Shown: positions 1 to 9,090, numbered from the stretch's first letter. The stretch is DNA of 64,000 nucleotides from Priestia megaterium (GCF_023824195.1 NZ_CP085442.1:1836001-1900000), one strand, 5' to 3'. Made by a program: numbers and translations. The notes: generated by a model not told the origin, from the sequence alone.

Positions 1-155
1 CCACTTTTACGACTTAAAGTTTGAAAAACAGAGTATTTCCCTTGAATTCCTAAGGTAGCTAAGTTAGCAGGATAGTAGATAACATCATTACAAGGTGTTG
101 GTAAAACAATTAAGTCTTTAACTAAAGTAAATGGAGTTAAATCTTCTGTTACCAT
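1..155 (-). CDS. Partial hypothetical protein (5' end of gene only)
   Basis: The first 51 codons of a minus-strand gene that runs off the left edge of the window. It starts at an ATG (complement of 153-155) with AAAGGTGA about 5 nt upstream. The visible N-terminus begins MVTEDLTPFTLVKDLIVLP and has no signal peptide or membrane segment. I do not recognise the family, and the rest lies outside the window. Confidence 0.55.
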   Translation of the reverse strand, partial: MVTEDLTPFTLVKDLIVLPTPCNDVIYYPANLATLGIQGKYSVFQTLSRKS

Positions 156-335
156 TTTTATCACCTTTTCTATATAAGATAGACTAATTATTAATCATAA
201 TCGTGAATTTTACAACTAAATCTTCTGTTTGTAATTATTTTTTTAAAAAAAGGACAAAGAACTTCTTCCGAGTGATTCTATTTGAATTTATAAAATGAAA
301 TACCCATAATTTAAAAGAAGTGAAGGACAAGGATT

Positions 336-1229
336 TTAACTGGTCAATTTCTTTTTGCGTAATCGGTTTAATCTTCGTTGAACCCCATGCCTTGATCGTC
401 CTATTAGTTGGCCGATTTCTTGTTGAGTACGACCTTCCTCGTAGAACATATACCATAGACGAGCATCTTCTTCTTCTGTCCATTTTTTATTTTCATGTTT
501 AGGACGATTAGAATAATCACATCTTCTTTGTTTCTTTACCCAATCAGGCTCTGGAATTAGAGTATTTCTAGGTATCTTAGAAAAGTTAAGAAGTTCTTTA
601 TTCTGTTCAGCCCATTTCCAAAAGGCCAATACATCGATCCCTATAAATTTTCGTGTTTTTGCCCTCGTGATTTTATAGGGCAATCTATTTTTCTGAATCC
701 AGTTATAAATGGTATGAACATCAATTTGAAGGCACTTTGCTAGTTCATACACCGTAATATTTCCTGTATGAGCCCTTACTCCATATATACCTAAGCGATT
801 TAATCTAGACTCTAACGCTGGTATACTTCGCTGTAGGCGTCTGGATATGTGTCCAAGAGATTTGGATCCATAATATTTTAGTAAATATTCATCCTCTTGC
901 TCCGTCCATCTACGAAGTGTTTCTTTTCGTGTTAGTTTTAAAATTTTAATACGAGTAGCAACAGAAGCAGGGCTCTTACCTAAACGATTTCCTATTTCAC
1001 GATTGTTCATGAGATGAATGTTTTCTTTTAGGAAAGTATCTTGCTCCGTTGTCCATTTTTTTCGTAAGCAAGTCTCTTCATTACGAAGATTTAATCGTAT
1101 GATCCGTTTATTAACCGATTCTTTGCTACGATTTAAATGTTCACCAATTCTTTGGAACGTCATCTGTCCATATTGTTCTTCCAGGAATAAATCTTCCTCC
1201 TTGGTCCATAGCTTTTGATTTTCACTCAA
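336..1229 (-). CDS. Four-repeat Myb/SANT-like DNA-binding protein
   Basis: A 297-residue predicted DNA-binding protein. Four Myb/SANT-like repeats are visible, at about residues 5-48, 56-98, 104-148 and 247-292. Each opens with a WT(K/E)EED-type Trp/acidic signature and ends in a recognition-helix-like run such as SVNKRIIRLNL. Between repeats 3 and 4 (about 155-205) lies a segment resembling a MerR/excisionase HTH (VYELAKCLQIDVHTIYNWI). The start is a TTG eight bases after GGAGGGAG. Such proteins occur in Bacillus genomes and phages as regulators of unknown target. It stands alone with no obvious operon partner. The DNA-binding role is inferred from the repeats. Confidence 0.75.
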   Translation of the reverse strand: MSENQKLWTKEEDLFLEEQYGQMTFQRIGEHLNRSKESVNKRIIRLNLRNEETCLRKKWTTEQDTFLKENIHLMNNREIGNRLGKSPASVATRIKILKLTRKETLRRWTEQEDEYLLKYYGSKSLGHISRRLQRSIPALESRLNRLGIYGVRAHTGNITVYELAKCLQIDVHTIYNWIQKNRLPYKITRAKTRKFIGIDVLAFWKWAEQNKELLNFSKIPRNTLIPEPDWVKKQRRCDYSNRPKHENKKWTEEEDARLWYMFYEEGRTQQEIGQLIGRSRHGVQRRLNRLRKKKLTS

Positions 1230-1275
1230 TGTTATCTCCCTCCAGTTCGTGTAGAAATCTAAAGTGAAGAAGACA

Positions 1276-1310
1276 GTAAAAAGGGCGTTAGTAACCTGTA
1301 CTAACGCTCC
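1276..1310 (-). terminator. Hairpin with T-run reading leftwards
   Basis: Inverted repeat GGGCGTTAGT / ACTAACGCTCC. Read on the minus strand, a run of T follows the stem. It lies just upstream of the Myb-like gene, so it would end transcripts arriving from the right or attenuate that gene. Confidence 0.5.
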
Positions 1311-1886
1311 TAATGGTATTCATATTTTATGGATTAGTAGAGCTTTTATTTGTGATTATCTAGATTAGTTATAATATGTCGTGTTATAGATATGTATATA
1401 ATATATCATATTTTCACATGGACAAATAAACATAAATTCCTATTTATAAAGCTATAAAGTGCTATGGTGAAAATAAATACCTAGTTCTTCTCTATGTTGG
1501 AAAATGGGTTCAGTTCAGACAGTAGGAATTCTAGATCAGGCTATTTTCTCGTTTATGTAGTTTTTTATACATTCTTGATATGTCAACGTTTTTCAGAAAG
1601 ATGATTAATTAGTAAAACCTATTTTAAATAAAAGTATTAATCATTATGTCTGTACTAAGAATTGTCATTATTTTAAATATAAATGTAAATTTATAATTTA
1701 TCCTTGGCGAAAACGTTTCCTAAATTATACAATAATCTCAAGAGCAAAATTACATTTTGTTACGCAACTCTTAGGAACACCTTGCCCTTTATCATGTTTT
1801 TAGCCATCATGAGTAGTTAATCTATATTTAAACGGTTTTTTACTAGGATGATAGGATTAAAAAACATAGGAGGTTTATGAATAAGT
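1311..1886. other. Intergenic spacer, no gene seen
   Basis: About 575 bases of very AT-rich sequence between the Myb-like gene and a small ORF. I see no convincing ORF, RNA gene or repeat copy in it. Confidence 0.5.
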
Positions 1887-2042
1887 ATGACAATTCATAA
1901 GGTTGACACAGAGGTTTTGTATATGGATAAACGTTTTAAAGTTATTCATGTTTATAATTCTGGTTATTGTGAAATTCGTAAAATCAGTAATTCTTATCAA
2001 GTAGAACTAGCATTATTAACCGATTTGGATACCATAAAATAA
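1887..2042 (+). CDS. Small 51-residue protein, paralogue of the protein encoded upstream of ppx
   Basis: A short ORF with a good ribosome site (AGGAGGT at 1868-1874) and an ATG 12 bases later. The product shares the pattern VLY..(6)..V...Y.SGY.E.R....Y.VEL...L with the protein at 3688-3873, so the two look like paralogues flanking ppx. It has no membrane segment or signal peptide. A bidirectional terminator follows at 2085-2110. Function is unknown. It is too short for default gene callers, and the homology to its neighbour is the main support. Confidence 0.55.
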   Translation: MTIHKVDTEVLYMDKRFKVIHVYNSGYCEIRKISNSYQVELALLTDLDTIK

Positions 2043-2084
2043 AAACGTCTATTAATTATATCAGTACTTTCGATAAAATTATGT

Positions 2085-2110
2085 AACCTCCACTGGTTTA
2101 GGTGGAGGTT
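2085..2110. terminator. Bidirectional terminator between small ORF and ppx
   Basis: AACCTCCAC / GGTGGAGGTT stem flanked by T-rich sequence. It lies between the convergent ends of the small plus-strand ORF and ppx. Confidence 0.6.
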
Positions 2111-2132
2111 TATTTAGAATAGTATAGCAAAA

Positions 2133-3704
2133 TTATCGATTGAAATTAGGGGTTAAGGAAATTTTCAATGATTTTTCTAGGTGTTTTTTTTGCTTTTCCA
2201 TTCGATGCTCTTCAGGTTTATAATCACCATGACATCGTATATCCATGACCCAACCATCATTTTTAGAGGAAATTTTTATATCATCAACCACATTACGTTT
2301 AGTGATGTTTAAGCTCTGAGCTACTTTTAAGATAGAACCTAGTAAACACATCTTTTTTTGTTCCTCTTTTGTGTACCAATCTTTAAAAGGCTCTATATAT
2401 TGGCGAAAGGTTCTCTTTCCTTTATACGAAGCTACAAGAGCGAGTTTCACACGCTCTCGATGAGATAAACCTAAAATTGATCGATTAGAAAGTAAATAGA
2501 AAGTATGATGGCTACTGGATTCTTCGTTCAAGTATTTTCCTAGGTGGAAAATACTTGATGCTTGCTCTAACAACATTCTATCTTGTTTCGTTATGTACCC
2601 TTCCATCTTGTTTATTTTATTAACTTGTTCTACGATGACATTTGCTATTTTGATCATTTGTCTACTATTATCAATATTGATATGGAAATCATAAATAATT
2701 TCTTCAATACCTATGTCTACTAAGGATGTGGAGCTATCATCTTGTTTGTCGATTTTGTTGTATAGAATTCCTTCTCTTAACCCTTTTTTGCTTATGATAA
2801 ATTGGGTCGCTTTAGATGCCTCCAGTAATATATCAAATACTTCTATAGAGGGTAATATCGTGTCAGCACGCTCCTTAGACAGACCTTCTAACTTTTGCAA
2901 TTCAGTCAATGTTAACGATTTAAGTTTTTCTTTTATTTCTTGAATAGTTGATACATCCATTTCATATTGATGGATACCGGATAGAGGATAATTAATTAAG
3001 TGTTGATGAAGTTGTGCAAGATTTCGTGCACTTCCTCCCATTCCAATAAGAGGGACCGTTTTATTAAAAATCCATGGAATCCCTTCAAGTTGCGCTCGTA
3101 CATATTGACGAATTTGTTTTTTCTCCTCATCATTAGGAACCGAACCCTTCACAAAATCAAGTGTTAAAGACAAAGATCCAAATGGAAAGCTGCAATATTC
3201 AATCAGTTCACGATTGCGGAAATAGGTTATTTCTGTACTTCCTCCCCCCATGTCAACCGTGATTCCTTCTTTTATATCAGTAGAATGGGTAACAGCTGTA
3301 TAACCATAAAAAGCTTCTTCATATTCGTTTAAAAGCGTGAGAGTAAAGTCTGTCTTCTCTTGAACGATATGCAAGATCTCTTCCTTATTTTTTGCCTGAC
3401 GAATGGTTGCAGTAGCTACGCAAGTTATATCTGTCACTTTATAATGATGAAGCAGTGACTGGAAACTATGAAGAGTGTCTATTAATAAAGAAATTCCTTC
3501 ATTACTTACTATTTTTTCATCATTTAAATACGTTCGTAAACGCACGCCCATTTTTATATTTTCTACCTCTTTGAAAGGTACCCCCTTCTGTGGCTGTACA
3601 TATATGACTAGTCTCGTCGTATTAGAACCAATGTCGATAATTCCAACTTTTCTTTTCAATTTATCTATCACTCTTTTCATTAGAAGTTTATGTGTATCTT
3701 GCAT
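2133..3704 (-). CDS. ppx: Exopolyphosphatase (Ppx/GppA family)
   Basis: Predicted to release phosphate from the ends of polyphosphate in the cytoplasm; members of the family may also act on pppGpp. The 523-residue protein has the ASKHA-fold phosphate loops: IDIGSNTTRLV at about 23-33, VATATIRQA near 96-104 and DMGGGSTE at 151-158. The C-terminal half (about 320-523) is HD-like, as in long Ppx proteins. It overlaps the upstream 61-residue ORF by 17 nt, so the two are probably co-transcribed. ppk is divergent across a 240-bp gap, which puts synthesis and breakdown of polyphosphate side by side. The start could instead be the internal ATG at codon 9. Confidence 0.93.
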   Translation of the reverse strand: MQDTHKLLMKRVIDKLKRKVGIIDIGSNTTRLVIYVQPQKGVPFKEVENIKMGVRLRTYLNDEKIVSNEGISLLIDTLHSFQSLLHHYKVTDITCVATATIRQAKNKEEILHIVQEKTDFTLTLLNEYEEAFYGYTAVTHSTDIKEGITVDMGGGSTEITYFRNRELIEYCSFPFGSLSLTLDFVKGSVPNDEEKKQIRQYVRAQLEGIPWIFNKTVPLIGMGGSARNLAQLHQHLINYPLSGIHQYEMDVSTIQEIKEKLKSLTLTELQKLEGLSKERADTILPSIEVFDILLEASKATQFIISKKGLREGILYNKIDKQDDSSTSLVDIGIEEIIYDFHINIDNSRQMIKIANVIVEQVNKINKMEGYITKQDRMLLEQASSIFHLGKYLNEESSSHHTFYLLSNRSILGLSHRERVKLALVASYKGKRTFRQYIEPFKDWYTKEEQKKMCLLGSILKVAQSLNITKRNVVDDIKISSKNDGWVMDIRCHGDYKPEEHRMEKQKKHLEKSLKISLTPNFNR

Positions 3705-3873
3705 GTGAAATGTGAATATTTTCTTTGGTATAGTCTTTTAACTGAGAGTGATGAACCAGTTCCACTTCAGAGTAACGTTCTTTTTGGGCATCTCTTACTT
3801 CCCAATAACCTGAGGAATATTTAAATAAAACAATGTATTCCGTTTCGTTATATAATACCCTTTCCCGTTTCAT
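3688..3873 (-). CDS. Small 61-residue protein co-transcribed with ppx
   Basis: A short ORF whose 3' end overlaps the start of ppx by 17 nt, which suggests translational coupling. The product is soluble-looking (no membrane segment) and carries YSSGYWEVRDA followed by a VEL motif. The same pattern recurs in the 51-residue ORF at 1887-2042. Function is unknown. Its position suggests a role with ppx or as a leader cistron of the operon, but that is inference only. Confidence 0.6.
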   Translation of the reverse strand: MKRERVLYNETEYIVLFKYSSGYWEVRDAQKERYSEVELVHHSQLKDYTKENIHISHARYT

Positions 3874-4039
3874 ATAACCACTTCACCCCACATTTTTTAT
3901 TGTTATTAAGGATAATCAAAGACACCTTCTAATTGTTAAAATACACATATTATTAACATAAAATTTACAATAATACATGAACTGAACAATTGTTAACAGA
4001 AGTAAAACTTATCCATTAACCATAATTATAATTTACAAA

Positions 4040-4078
4040 TTTACATTATCTTTACAAAAAATTCACTTCATATTCATA
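4040..4078 (+). promoter_or_regulatory. PhoP box upstream of ppk
   Basis: Four hexamers in exact 11-nt phase: TTTACA (4040), TTTACA (4051), TTCACT (4062), TTCATA (4073). An extra TTTACA lies at 4032. The direct TT(A/T/C)ACA repeats with 5-nt spacers match the known Bacillus PhoP-P binding pattern and sit about 60 bases before the ppk start in the activating orientation. Confidence 0.75.
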
Positions 4079-4139
4079 TACTGGTGTTATTTTCTAAATA
4101 TACACATAATGATACTTGGATAAGGGAGAGGTTTATATC

Positions 4140-6362
4140 ATGGAAACATCAAGTACAGACAACAGATTAATGGATTTAGAGAGTCCTTCTTTTTATAATA
4201 ACCGCGAACTAAGTTGGCTGGATTTTAATAAACGTGTATTAGAAGAAGCAATGGATGAGCGAAATGCTTTATTAGAACGATATAAATTTTTATCTATTTT
4301 CAGCTCGAATTTAGATGAGTTTTTTATGGTCCGTGTAGCTGGTTTACTGGATCAAGTAAAAGCTGGATTTAATCTACCTGAAAACAAGGCTGGGTTAACA
4401 CCAAAGGAGCAACTAAATGCTATCTCTGAGATAACGCATACTCTTGTAGACAAGCAAGATGACGTATACATATATGAATTAGCCCCTCTATTAGCGAAGG
4501 AACATGTGAAATTTGTATCAATTACAAAAATAACCTCTACAGCATTATCTTTTTTAGAAGCCTACTTTGATAAGCAGATTTTTCCTACTTTAACTCCTAT
4601 GGCTATTGATGCCTACCGGCCTTTTCCTATGCTTTTAAATAAATCTTTAAATCTTGCCATTCGAATTGAAGGGAAGATGCAAGAGAGCACAGGCGATACA
4701 GCGTCTAAGATTGAAAAGTTAGCAATTGTACAAGTTCCTGCAGGACTAAATCGTTATATCGAGTTGCCTGGGGATGAGGGGACAAGAACCTTCGTCTTAA
4801 TAGAACAAGTTATCACCCAATTTATTCACAAATTATTTAAAGGCTATCAGGTTAAATCTGTAACGCCTTTCCGTATTACGCGAAATGCAGACTTAACCAT
4901 CCACGAAGATGAAGCAGAAGATCTTCTAAAAGAAATAGAAGAGGAACTAAAGAAGCGTAAATGGGGGGCAGCTGTAAGATTAGAAGTACAAAAGCACTGC
5001 CACGATCAGCAAATGGTTAATTACTTAAAAGACGAACTAGAAATCCATGATAAAGATATTTATTACATTCAGGCACCTCTTGATTTGACGTTTCTTTTTT
5101 CATTCTATAAGTCTATTCAATCGACTCATGAACATTTAGTTGTCCCTTCATTTATCCCTCAACCCCCTCAAGACTTAGAAGGGGAGAAAGATATTTTTGA
5201 AAAAGTACTTAACGAAGATGTTTTACTTCATCATCCTTACGAGTCCTTTGAACCTGTCGTTAATTTTATTTCACAGGCTGCAGATGATCCAGACGTATTG
5301 GCTATCAAACAAACTCTTTACCGGGTAAGTGGAGATTCTCCTATTATTAAAAGTCTGGAACGAGCTGCAGAAAAGGGAAAACAGGTAACGGTTCTTGTAG
5401 AACTTAAGGCAAGGTTTGATGAAGAAAATAATGTACAATGGGCCAAGGAATTAGAAAAAGCAGGGTGCCATGTACTATATGGAATGACCGGTTTAAAAAC
5501 ACATAGTAAAATCACCCTGGTTCTGCGCCAAAAAAAAGGGGTAATTCAACGATTTGTCCATCTAGGAACAGGTAATTACAATGATGCTACGGCAAGGATT
5601 TACACGGATTTAGGTTTAATTACATCAGACGAACAGATAGGAATTGATGCAACCAACTTTTTTAATTACTTAAGTGGCTATACGGAGAAACCAGAGTATC
5701 ATCATTTATCGGTTTCTCCATTTGACATAAGAGATACATTTTTAGATTTAATCAATGAAGAAATTGCTTATCATCATCAATATGGAAATGGCCATATTAT
5801 TGCTAAAATGAATTCCCTAACAGATAAAAAAATTATCATAAAACTTTATGAGGCATCAAATGCAGGGGTGAAAGTTGATCTTATTGTACGTGGAGTTTGT
5901 TGCTTACGTTCAGGAATCAAAGGGGTTAGTGAAAATATCAAAGTCCGAAGTATTGTAGGGACATTCTTAGAGCATACGCGAATCTACTGTTTTCACCATA
6001 ACGGAGAACAAAAAGTATTTTTATCATCTGCGGATCTCATGACACGGAATATGGAAAATCGAGTAGAAATTCTCTTCCCTATTTTAAAAGATCATTTAAA
6101 GCAAAGAATTTATACATGGTTAGATCTCATGCTAAAAGATAATTCAAAGGCTCGTGAACAAGATTCACAGGGACAGTATCATTATATGGAGCGCGGGGGT
6201 GAAACAGAAGTAGTTAACAGTCAAGAATTACTTTGTAAAATGGCTTATACCGCAAAGAGCTCTAAGGAAATGAATAATCGATCAGTAAATGAATTTAAGC
6301 ACAAGTTAGTTAAACTAGGTAATGCCTCGTTAGGTAGCTTACGTAAATTAATGCTTTTATAA
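4140..6362 (+). CDS. ppk: Polyphosphate kinase (Ppk1)
   Basis: Transfers the gamma-phosphate of ATP reversibly to polyphosphate. The product is 740 residues, the normal Ppk1 length. The N-terminal FYNNRELSWLDFNKRVLEEA signature is at about 18-37. The likely autophosphorylated His is H455 in KTHSKITLV, and the second conserved His-containing motif EHTRIYCFHH follows near residue 615. I chose the ATG at 4140, which follows AAGGGAGAGG, over an upstream in-frame TTG at 4116. Preceded by a phased PhoP box and divergent from the ppx operon, it is probably induced by phosphate starvation. A terminator follows directly. Confidence 0.96.
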   Translation: METSSTDNRLMDLESPSFYNNRELSWLDFNKRVLEEAMDERNALLERYKFLSIFSSNLDEFFMVRVAGLLDQVKAGFNLPENKAGLTPKEQLNAISEITHTLVDKQDDVYIYELAPLLAKEHVKFVSITKITSTALSFLEAYFDKQIFPTLTPMAIDAYRPFPMLLNKSLNLAIRIEGKMQESTGDTASKIEKLAIVQVPAGLNRYIELPGDEGTRTFVLIEQVITQFIHKLFKGYQVKSVTPFRITRNADLTIHEDEAEDLLKEIEEELKKRKWGAAVRLEVQKHCHDQQMVNYLKDELEIHDKDIYYIQAPLDLTFLFSFYKSIQSTHEHLVVPSFIPQPPQDLEGEKDIFEKVLNEDVLLHHPYESFEPVVNFISQAADDPDVLAIKQTLYRVSGDSPIIKSLERAAEKGKQVTVLVELKARFDEENNVQWAKELEKAGCHVLYGMTGLKTHSKITLVLRQKKGVIQRFVHLGTGNYNDATARIYTDLGLITSDEQIGIDATNFFNYLSGYTEKPEYHHLSVSPFDIRDTFLDLINEEIAYHHQYGNGHIIAKMNSLTDKKIIIKLYEASNAGVKVDLIVRGVCCLRSGIKGVSENIKVRSIVGTFLEHTRIYCFHHNGEQKVFLSSADLMTRNMENRVEILFPILKDHLKQRIYTWLDLMLKDNSKAREQDSQGQYHYMERGGETEVVNSQELLCKMAYTAKSSKEMNNRSVNEFKHKLVKLGNASLGSLRKLMLL

Positions 6363-6381
6363 CTTTATAGCCTCTTTAGTC

Positions 6382-6424
6382 AAAAAGGATTGCGATTCTC
6401 TAATCGTAATCCTTTTATTTTTTC
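6382..6424 (+). terminator. Terminator of ppk
   Basis: Stem AAAGGATTGCGATT / AATCGTAATCCTTT (one G-T pair), 4-nt loop, followed by a T-rich tract 20 bases after the ppk stop codon. Confidence 0.85.
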
Positions 6425-6529
6425 TTCTTTTACATCCTACTAAAAATTTACATATATGTACAAGTTATAAATTTGTATGACAAAAAGGCGAAAATATCTA
6501 GAAATATAATATGAAATTGTATACAATAT

Positions 6530-6568
6530 TGTAAAGAATGTGTAAATAACATGTAAATTTATTGTAAA
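6530..6568 (-). promoter_or_regulatory. Inverted PhoP box upstream of the 110-residue membrane protein
   Basis: TGTAAA at 6530, 6541, 6552 and 6563: four perfect copies at exactly 11-nt spacing. This is the complement of TTTACA, so the box points away from the gene that follows. Of the three boxes in the window it has the most uniform hexamers. Inverted boxes can repress, but no functional claim can be made from sequence alone. Confidence 0.7.
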
Positions 6569-6622
6569 TTTGTACTTTCTAAGGAGATTAGTTGTGAATT
6601 AATATAGAAAAGGTGTTATAAA

Positions 6623-6955
6623 ATGGATGACTTTTTTAATGGAATTGAACTTTCGTTTCTTTTATTAATGGTACTTATTGTGTATATATTAGTTTGGCAT
6701 CTACCCCTTCATGGATCGCAGATCATGATGGTGTATTTTTTAGTGATGTTTATATATACAGTCAGTAAGTTTCTTTTAAACCCCCAGTTTAGGCAATTTC
6801 CCCTCGTTAAAAGCTTGATTACCATTTTATTCGTTTTAATCTTTTCAGAATATCTTATAATCTATGATTATCATTCAATCCACATTTCTTTTCTCCGATC
6901 TCTCATTGAATACATAAGTAATTTAGATATGTATTTAATTTTCACCACTAAATAA
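6623..6955 (+). CDS. Small integral membrane protein of unknown function
   Basis: A 110-residue, strongly hydrophobic protein with about four predicted membrane segments (roughly 9-27, 31-52, 64-85 and a weaker C-terminal one). It has no signal peptide and no motif I recognise. The ATG at 6623 lacks a strong ribosome site, with AAAGGTG about 12 bases upstream. The reversed PhoP box 55 bases upstream, and ppk and the phytase-like gene nearby, suggest a link to phosphate metabolism. It could be a psiE-like phosphate-starvation membrane protein, but I cannot support that by motif. Confidence 0.65.
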   Translation: MDDFFNGIELSFLLLMVLIVYILVWHLPLHGSQIMMVYFLVMFIYTVSKFLLNPQFRQFPLVKSLITILFVLIFSEYLIIYDYHSIHISFLRSLIEYISNLDMYLIFTTK

Positions 6956-7082
6956 GTTAGAGTAATTGATTCTTTCATATCATTAAGAATGCATAGTTGA
7001 TTTAATTTATTGTTTATATGCATCTGCATAAGTATAGAGAATCCTAATTTTATAAAAAGCTAATAATGGTAGAGGTGAGCAT

Positions 7083-7487
7083 ATGGTTACTAAAGCTAAT
7101 GAAAATGATTTAGAAGAGATTATAAGGAATGCTGTAGACGCTGTTCAGGAAGCGACTGCTTATACCTTTGAACCTTCTCATGGACAAATGGAAAATATCA
7201 TTCGAAAAATTTTAGATCATGGGGGATATTACCTTATATTAAAAGAAAAGGGCTATTTAAAAGGTTGGATTTTATTAGATATCAGTAGGGATTACTTCAA
7301 ACAGCAAAATATTGGTTTCATTTATGAAGTATATGTTCTGCCTAACCATCGGGGAAAAGGTTATTCCAAAGAATTAATCAAGGCAGCCTTAGAAGAACTG
7401 TACATTCAAGGGTGTAATGAAATAGAGAGGAATACTCGCAGCACAAACTTTTATAAAGAAATAGGGTTTGTACATCATCAGAGGTAA
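7083..7487 (+). CDS. GNAT-family N-acetyltransferase
   Basis: A predicted acetyl-CoA-dependent acyltransferase of 134 residues. The acetyl-CoA-binding motif A is visible as VYVLPNHRGKGYSKELIKAA at about 81-100 (the R/Q-x-x-G-x-G/A pattern as RGKGYS). It is followed by the beta-5/alpha-4 region ending NFYKEIGF near 124-131. The start ATG follows AGAGGTGAG. The protein is short but complete for a compact GNAT. The substrate cannot be told from sequence. It lies between two Pho-type sites but has none of its own. Confidence 0.8.
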   Translation: MVTKANENDLEEIIRNAVDAVQEATAYTFEPSHGQMENIIRKILDHGGYYLILKEKGYLKGWILLDISRDYFKQQNIGFIYEVYVLPNHRGKGYSKELIKAALEELYIQGCNEIERNTRSTNFYKEIGFVHHQR

Positions 7488-7568
7488 ACAATCCTTTAAT
7501 TATTTCTATAGTCAAATGAGGCTGTCTTCTAAGTATGTATCATGAGATGCATACTTACTCAAACTAAC

Positions 7569-7607
7569 TTTACAATGGATTAATGTTCCTTTAAACAAAA
7601 ATTCACG
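7569..7607 (+). promoter_or_regulatory. PhoP-type box upstream of the phytase-like gene
   Basis: TTTACA (7569), TTAATG (7580), TTAAAC (7591) and TTCACG (7602) are four hexamers in exact 11-nt phase, about 60 bases before the start. Individual hexamers are weaker than in the ppk box, but spacing and orientation are the same. Confidence 0.55.
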
Positions 7608-7665
7608 TCTGATTGCTATCGTATTATATGTGTCCCATTTTATTTTAAAAATTCGGGAGGTTATT

Positions 7666-8886
7666 ATGAATAAGCAAAAATCAGGCAATTACTTTAAAGT
7701 CTTGAGTATTATGGCATTAGGTTCCTTTTTAGCTATATCTACTCCTGCGAATGCAGCTAAAAATAATAAAGAAAAAGCTGATCAACCATTTCAAAATAAA
7801 AATTGGGAATACAATATAAAAGAAACGCATAATATTGGAAGCCTAAAAATGATTGGAGAGCAAAGGATCCCTTTTAAGAAAGAATTTCAAGGTACTGTTG
7901 TAGGAGGGCTATCAGGACTTTCCTATAACGCTAAGCAAGGTACATGGATGATGATAAGTGATGACAAATCGGATAACAGTCCTGCCCGTTTTTATACAGC
8001 TCAATTGAACTACAATAATAAGAATTTTGATTCGGTTAAACTGACAGGAACGAACTTTTTAAAACAAGCCAATGGTACAAACTATCCTAATCAAACGCAA
8101 TATGCTGTAAAGGGAGGAGAAGTACCAGATTTTGAATCTATACGTCTAGATCCAAAAGACGGAAGTGTTTGGTATACAAGCGAGGGAAATCGTTCTCTTG
8201 GCTTAAATCCTTTCGTAAGGCATGCGACTGGAGAAGGGAAATATTTGGGTAATTTACCTTTAGCGAAACAATTTAACATGATACCAGAACACGAGATTGG
8301 ACCACGTGATAATTTAACTTTTGAAGGAATTACCTTTGCAAACGACGGTAATTCCTTATGGGTTTCCATGGAAGCCCCTTCATATCAGGATGGGCCTGTA
8401 CCTACAACAACTAATGGGGCGCTTTCACGAATTACACAATATGACCGTAATGGAAAGCTATTAGCACAATATGCATATCCTATTGATGCTATTCCGGAGA
8501 AGCCTGGCCCTGGTAAGTATGCAGATAACGGAGTATCAGAAATTTTATCTGTAAATAAACACAAACTTCTAACTATTGAACGTTCTGGTGTACAAAGCGC
8601 GGATGGAACATTTAAAAATTATATCCGTATTTATGAATTAGATACACGCGGGGCTAGTGATATCAGTAATATTCATTCACTACAAGGACACAAATTTAAA
8701 CCTGTGAAAAAGCGTCTTATTCTGGATTTGACAACATTAGGTTTATCGGTACTGGACAATATTGAAGGGATATCCTGGGGGCCAAAACTTCTCAATGGAC
8801 ATGACAGTTTAGTTCTAGTTTCAGATGATAATTTCAATCGTAACCAAGTAACCCAACTCTTAGCATTTGAAGTATTGCCAAAATAG
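7666..8886 (+). CDS. Secreted phytase-like / esterase-like protein (Phytase-like family)
   Basis: A 406-residue exported protein. A typical Sec signal peptide covers about 1-31 (KxxK... VLSIMALGSFLAISTPANA with an ANA-A cleavage site). The mature part resembles the family annotated as esterase-like activity of phytase, a beta-propeller-type fold, with GGLSGLSYNAKQGTWMMISD near 75-95 and VPDFESIRLDPKDGSVWYTSEGN near 145-167. ATG 7666 follows GGGAGG; the upstream GTG at 7630 has none. With the PhoP-like box and the ppk/ppx neighbours, a phosphate-scavenging phosphoesterase is likely. Substrate is unproven. Confidence 0.82.
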   Translation: MNKQKSGNYFKVLSIMALGSFLAISTPANAAKNNKEKADQPFQNKNWEYNIKETHNIGSLKMIGEQRIPFKKEFQGTVVGGLSGLSYNAKQGTWMMISDDKSDNSPARFYTAQLNYNNKNFDSVKLTGTNFLKQANGTNYPNQTQYAVKGGEVPDFESIRLDPKDGSVWYTSEGNRSLGLNPFVRHATGEGKYLGNLPLAKQFNMIPEHEIGPRDNLTFEGITFANDGNSLWVSMEAPSYQDGPVPTTTNGALSRITQYDRNGKLLAQYAYPIDAIPEKPGPGKYADNGVSEILSVNKHKLLTIERSGVQSADGTFKNYIRIYELDTRGASDISNIHSLQGHKFKPVKKRLILDLTTLGLSVLDNIEGISWGPKLLNGHDSLVLVSDDNFNRNQVTQLLAFEVLPK

Positions 8887-9054
8887 AGATTCTAGTGCAA
8901 AAAACACTCTCTAGAAACATAGGGTGTTAGTTTCATACAGCAGGTCTAACTAACTTCAAAGAGAAAGTTTCTACCTCTGAGAACGAGGATGCTTCTTCTA
9001 CGAAATCATACAGTCCTTTCTAACGAGAACTTAAAAGGTTTCTCATTAGTCTGA

Positions 9055-9090
9055 AAAGCAGGTTAATATTTATTAACCTGCTTTCTTTAT
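9055..9090 (+). terminator. Intrinsic terminator
   Basis: AAAGCAGGTTAAT / ATTAACCTGCTTT-like stem with a T-rich tail, about 170 bases after the phytase-like gene. Confidence 0.75.

Noticed and set aside
235..483. Minus-strand ORF overlapping the Myb-like gene end
   Set aside because: Out-of-frame shadow of the last Myb repeat.
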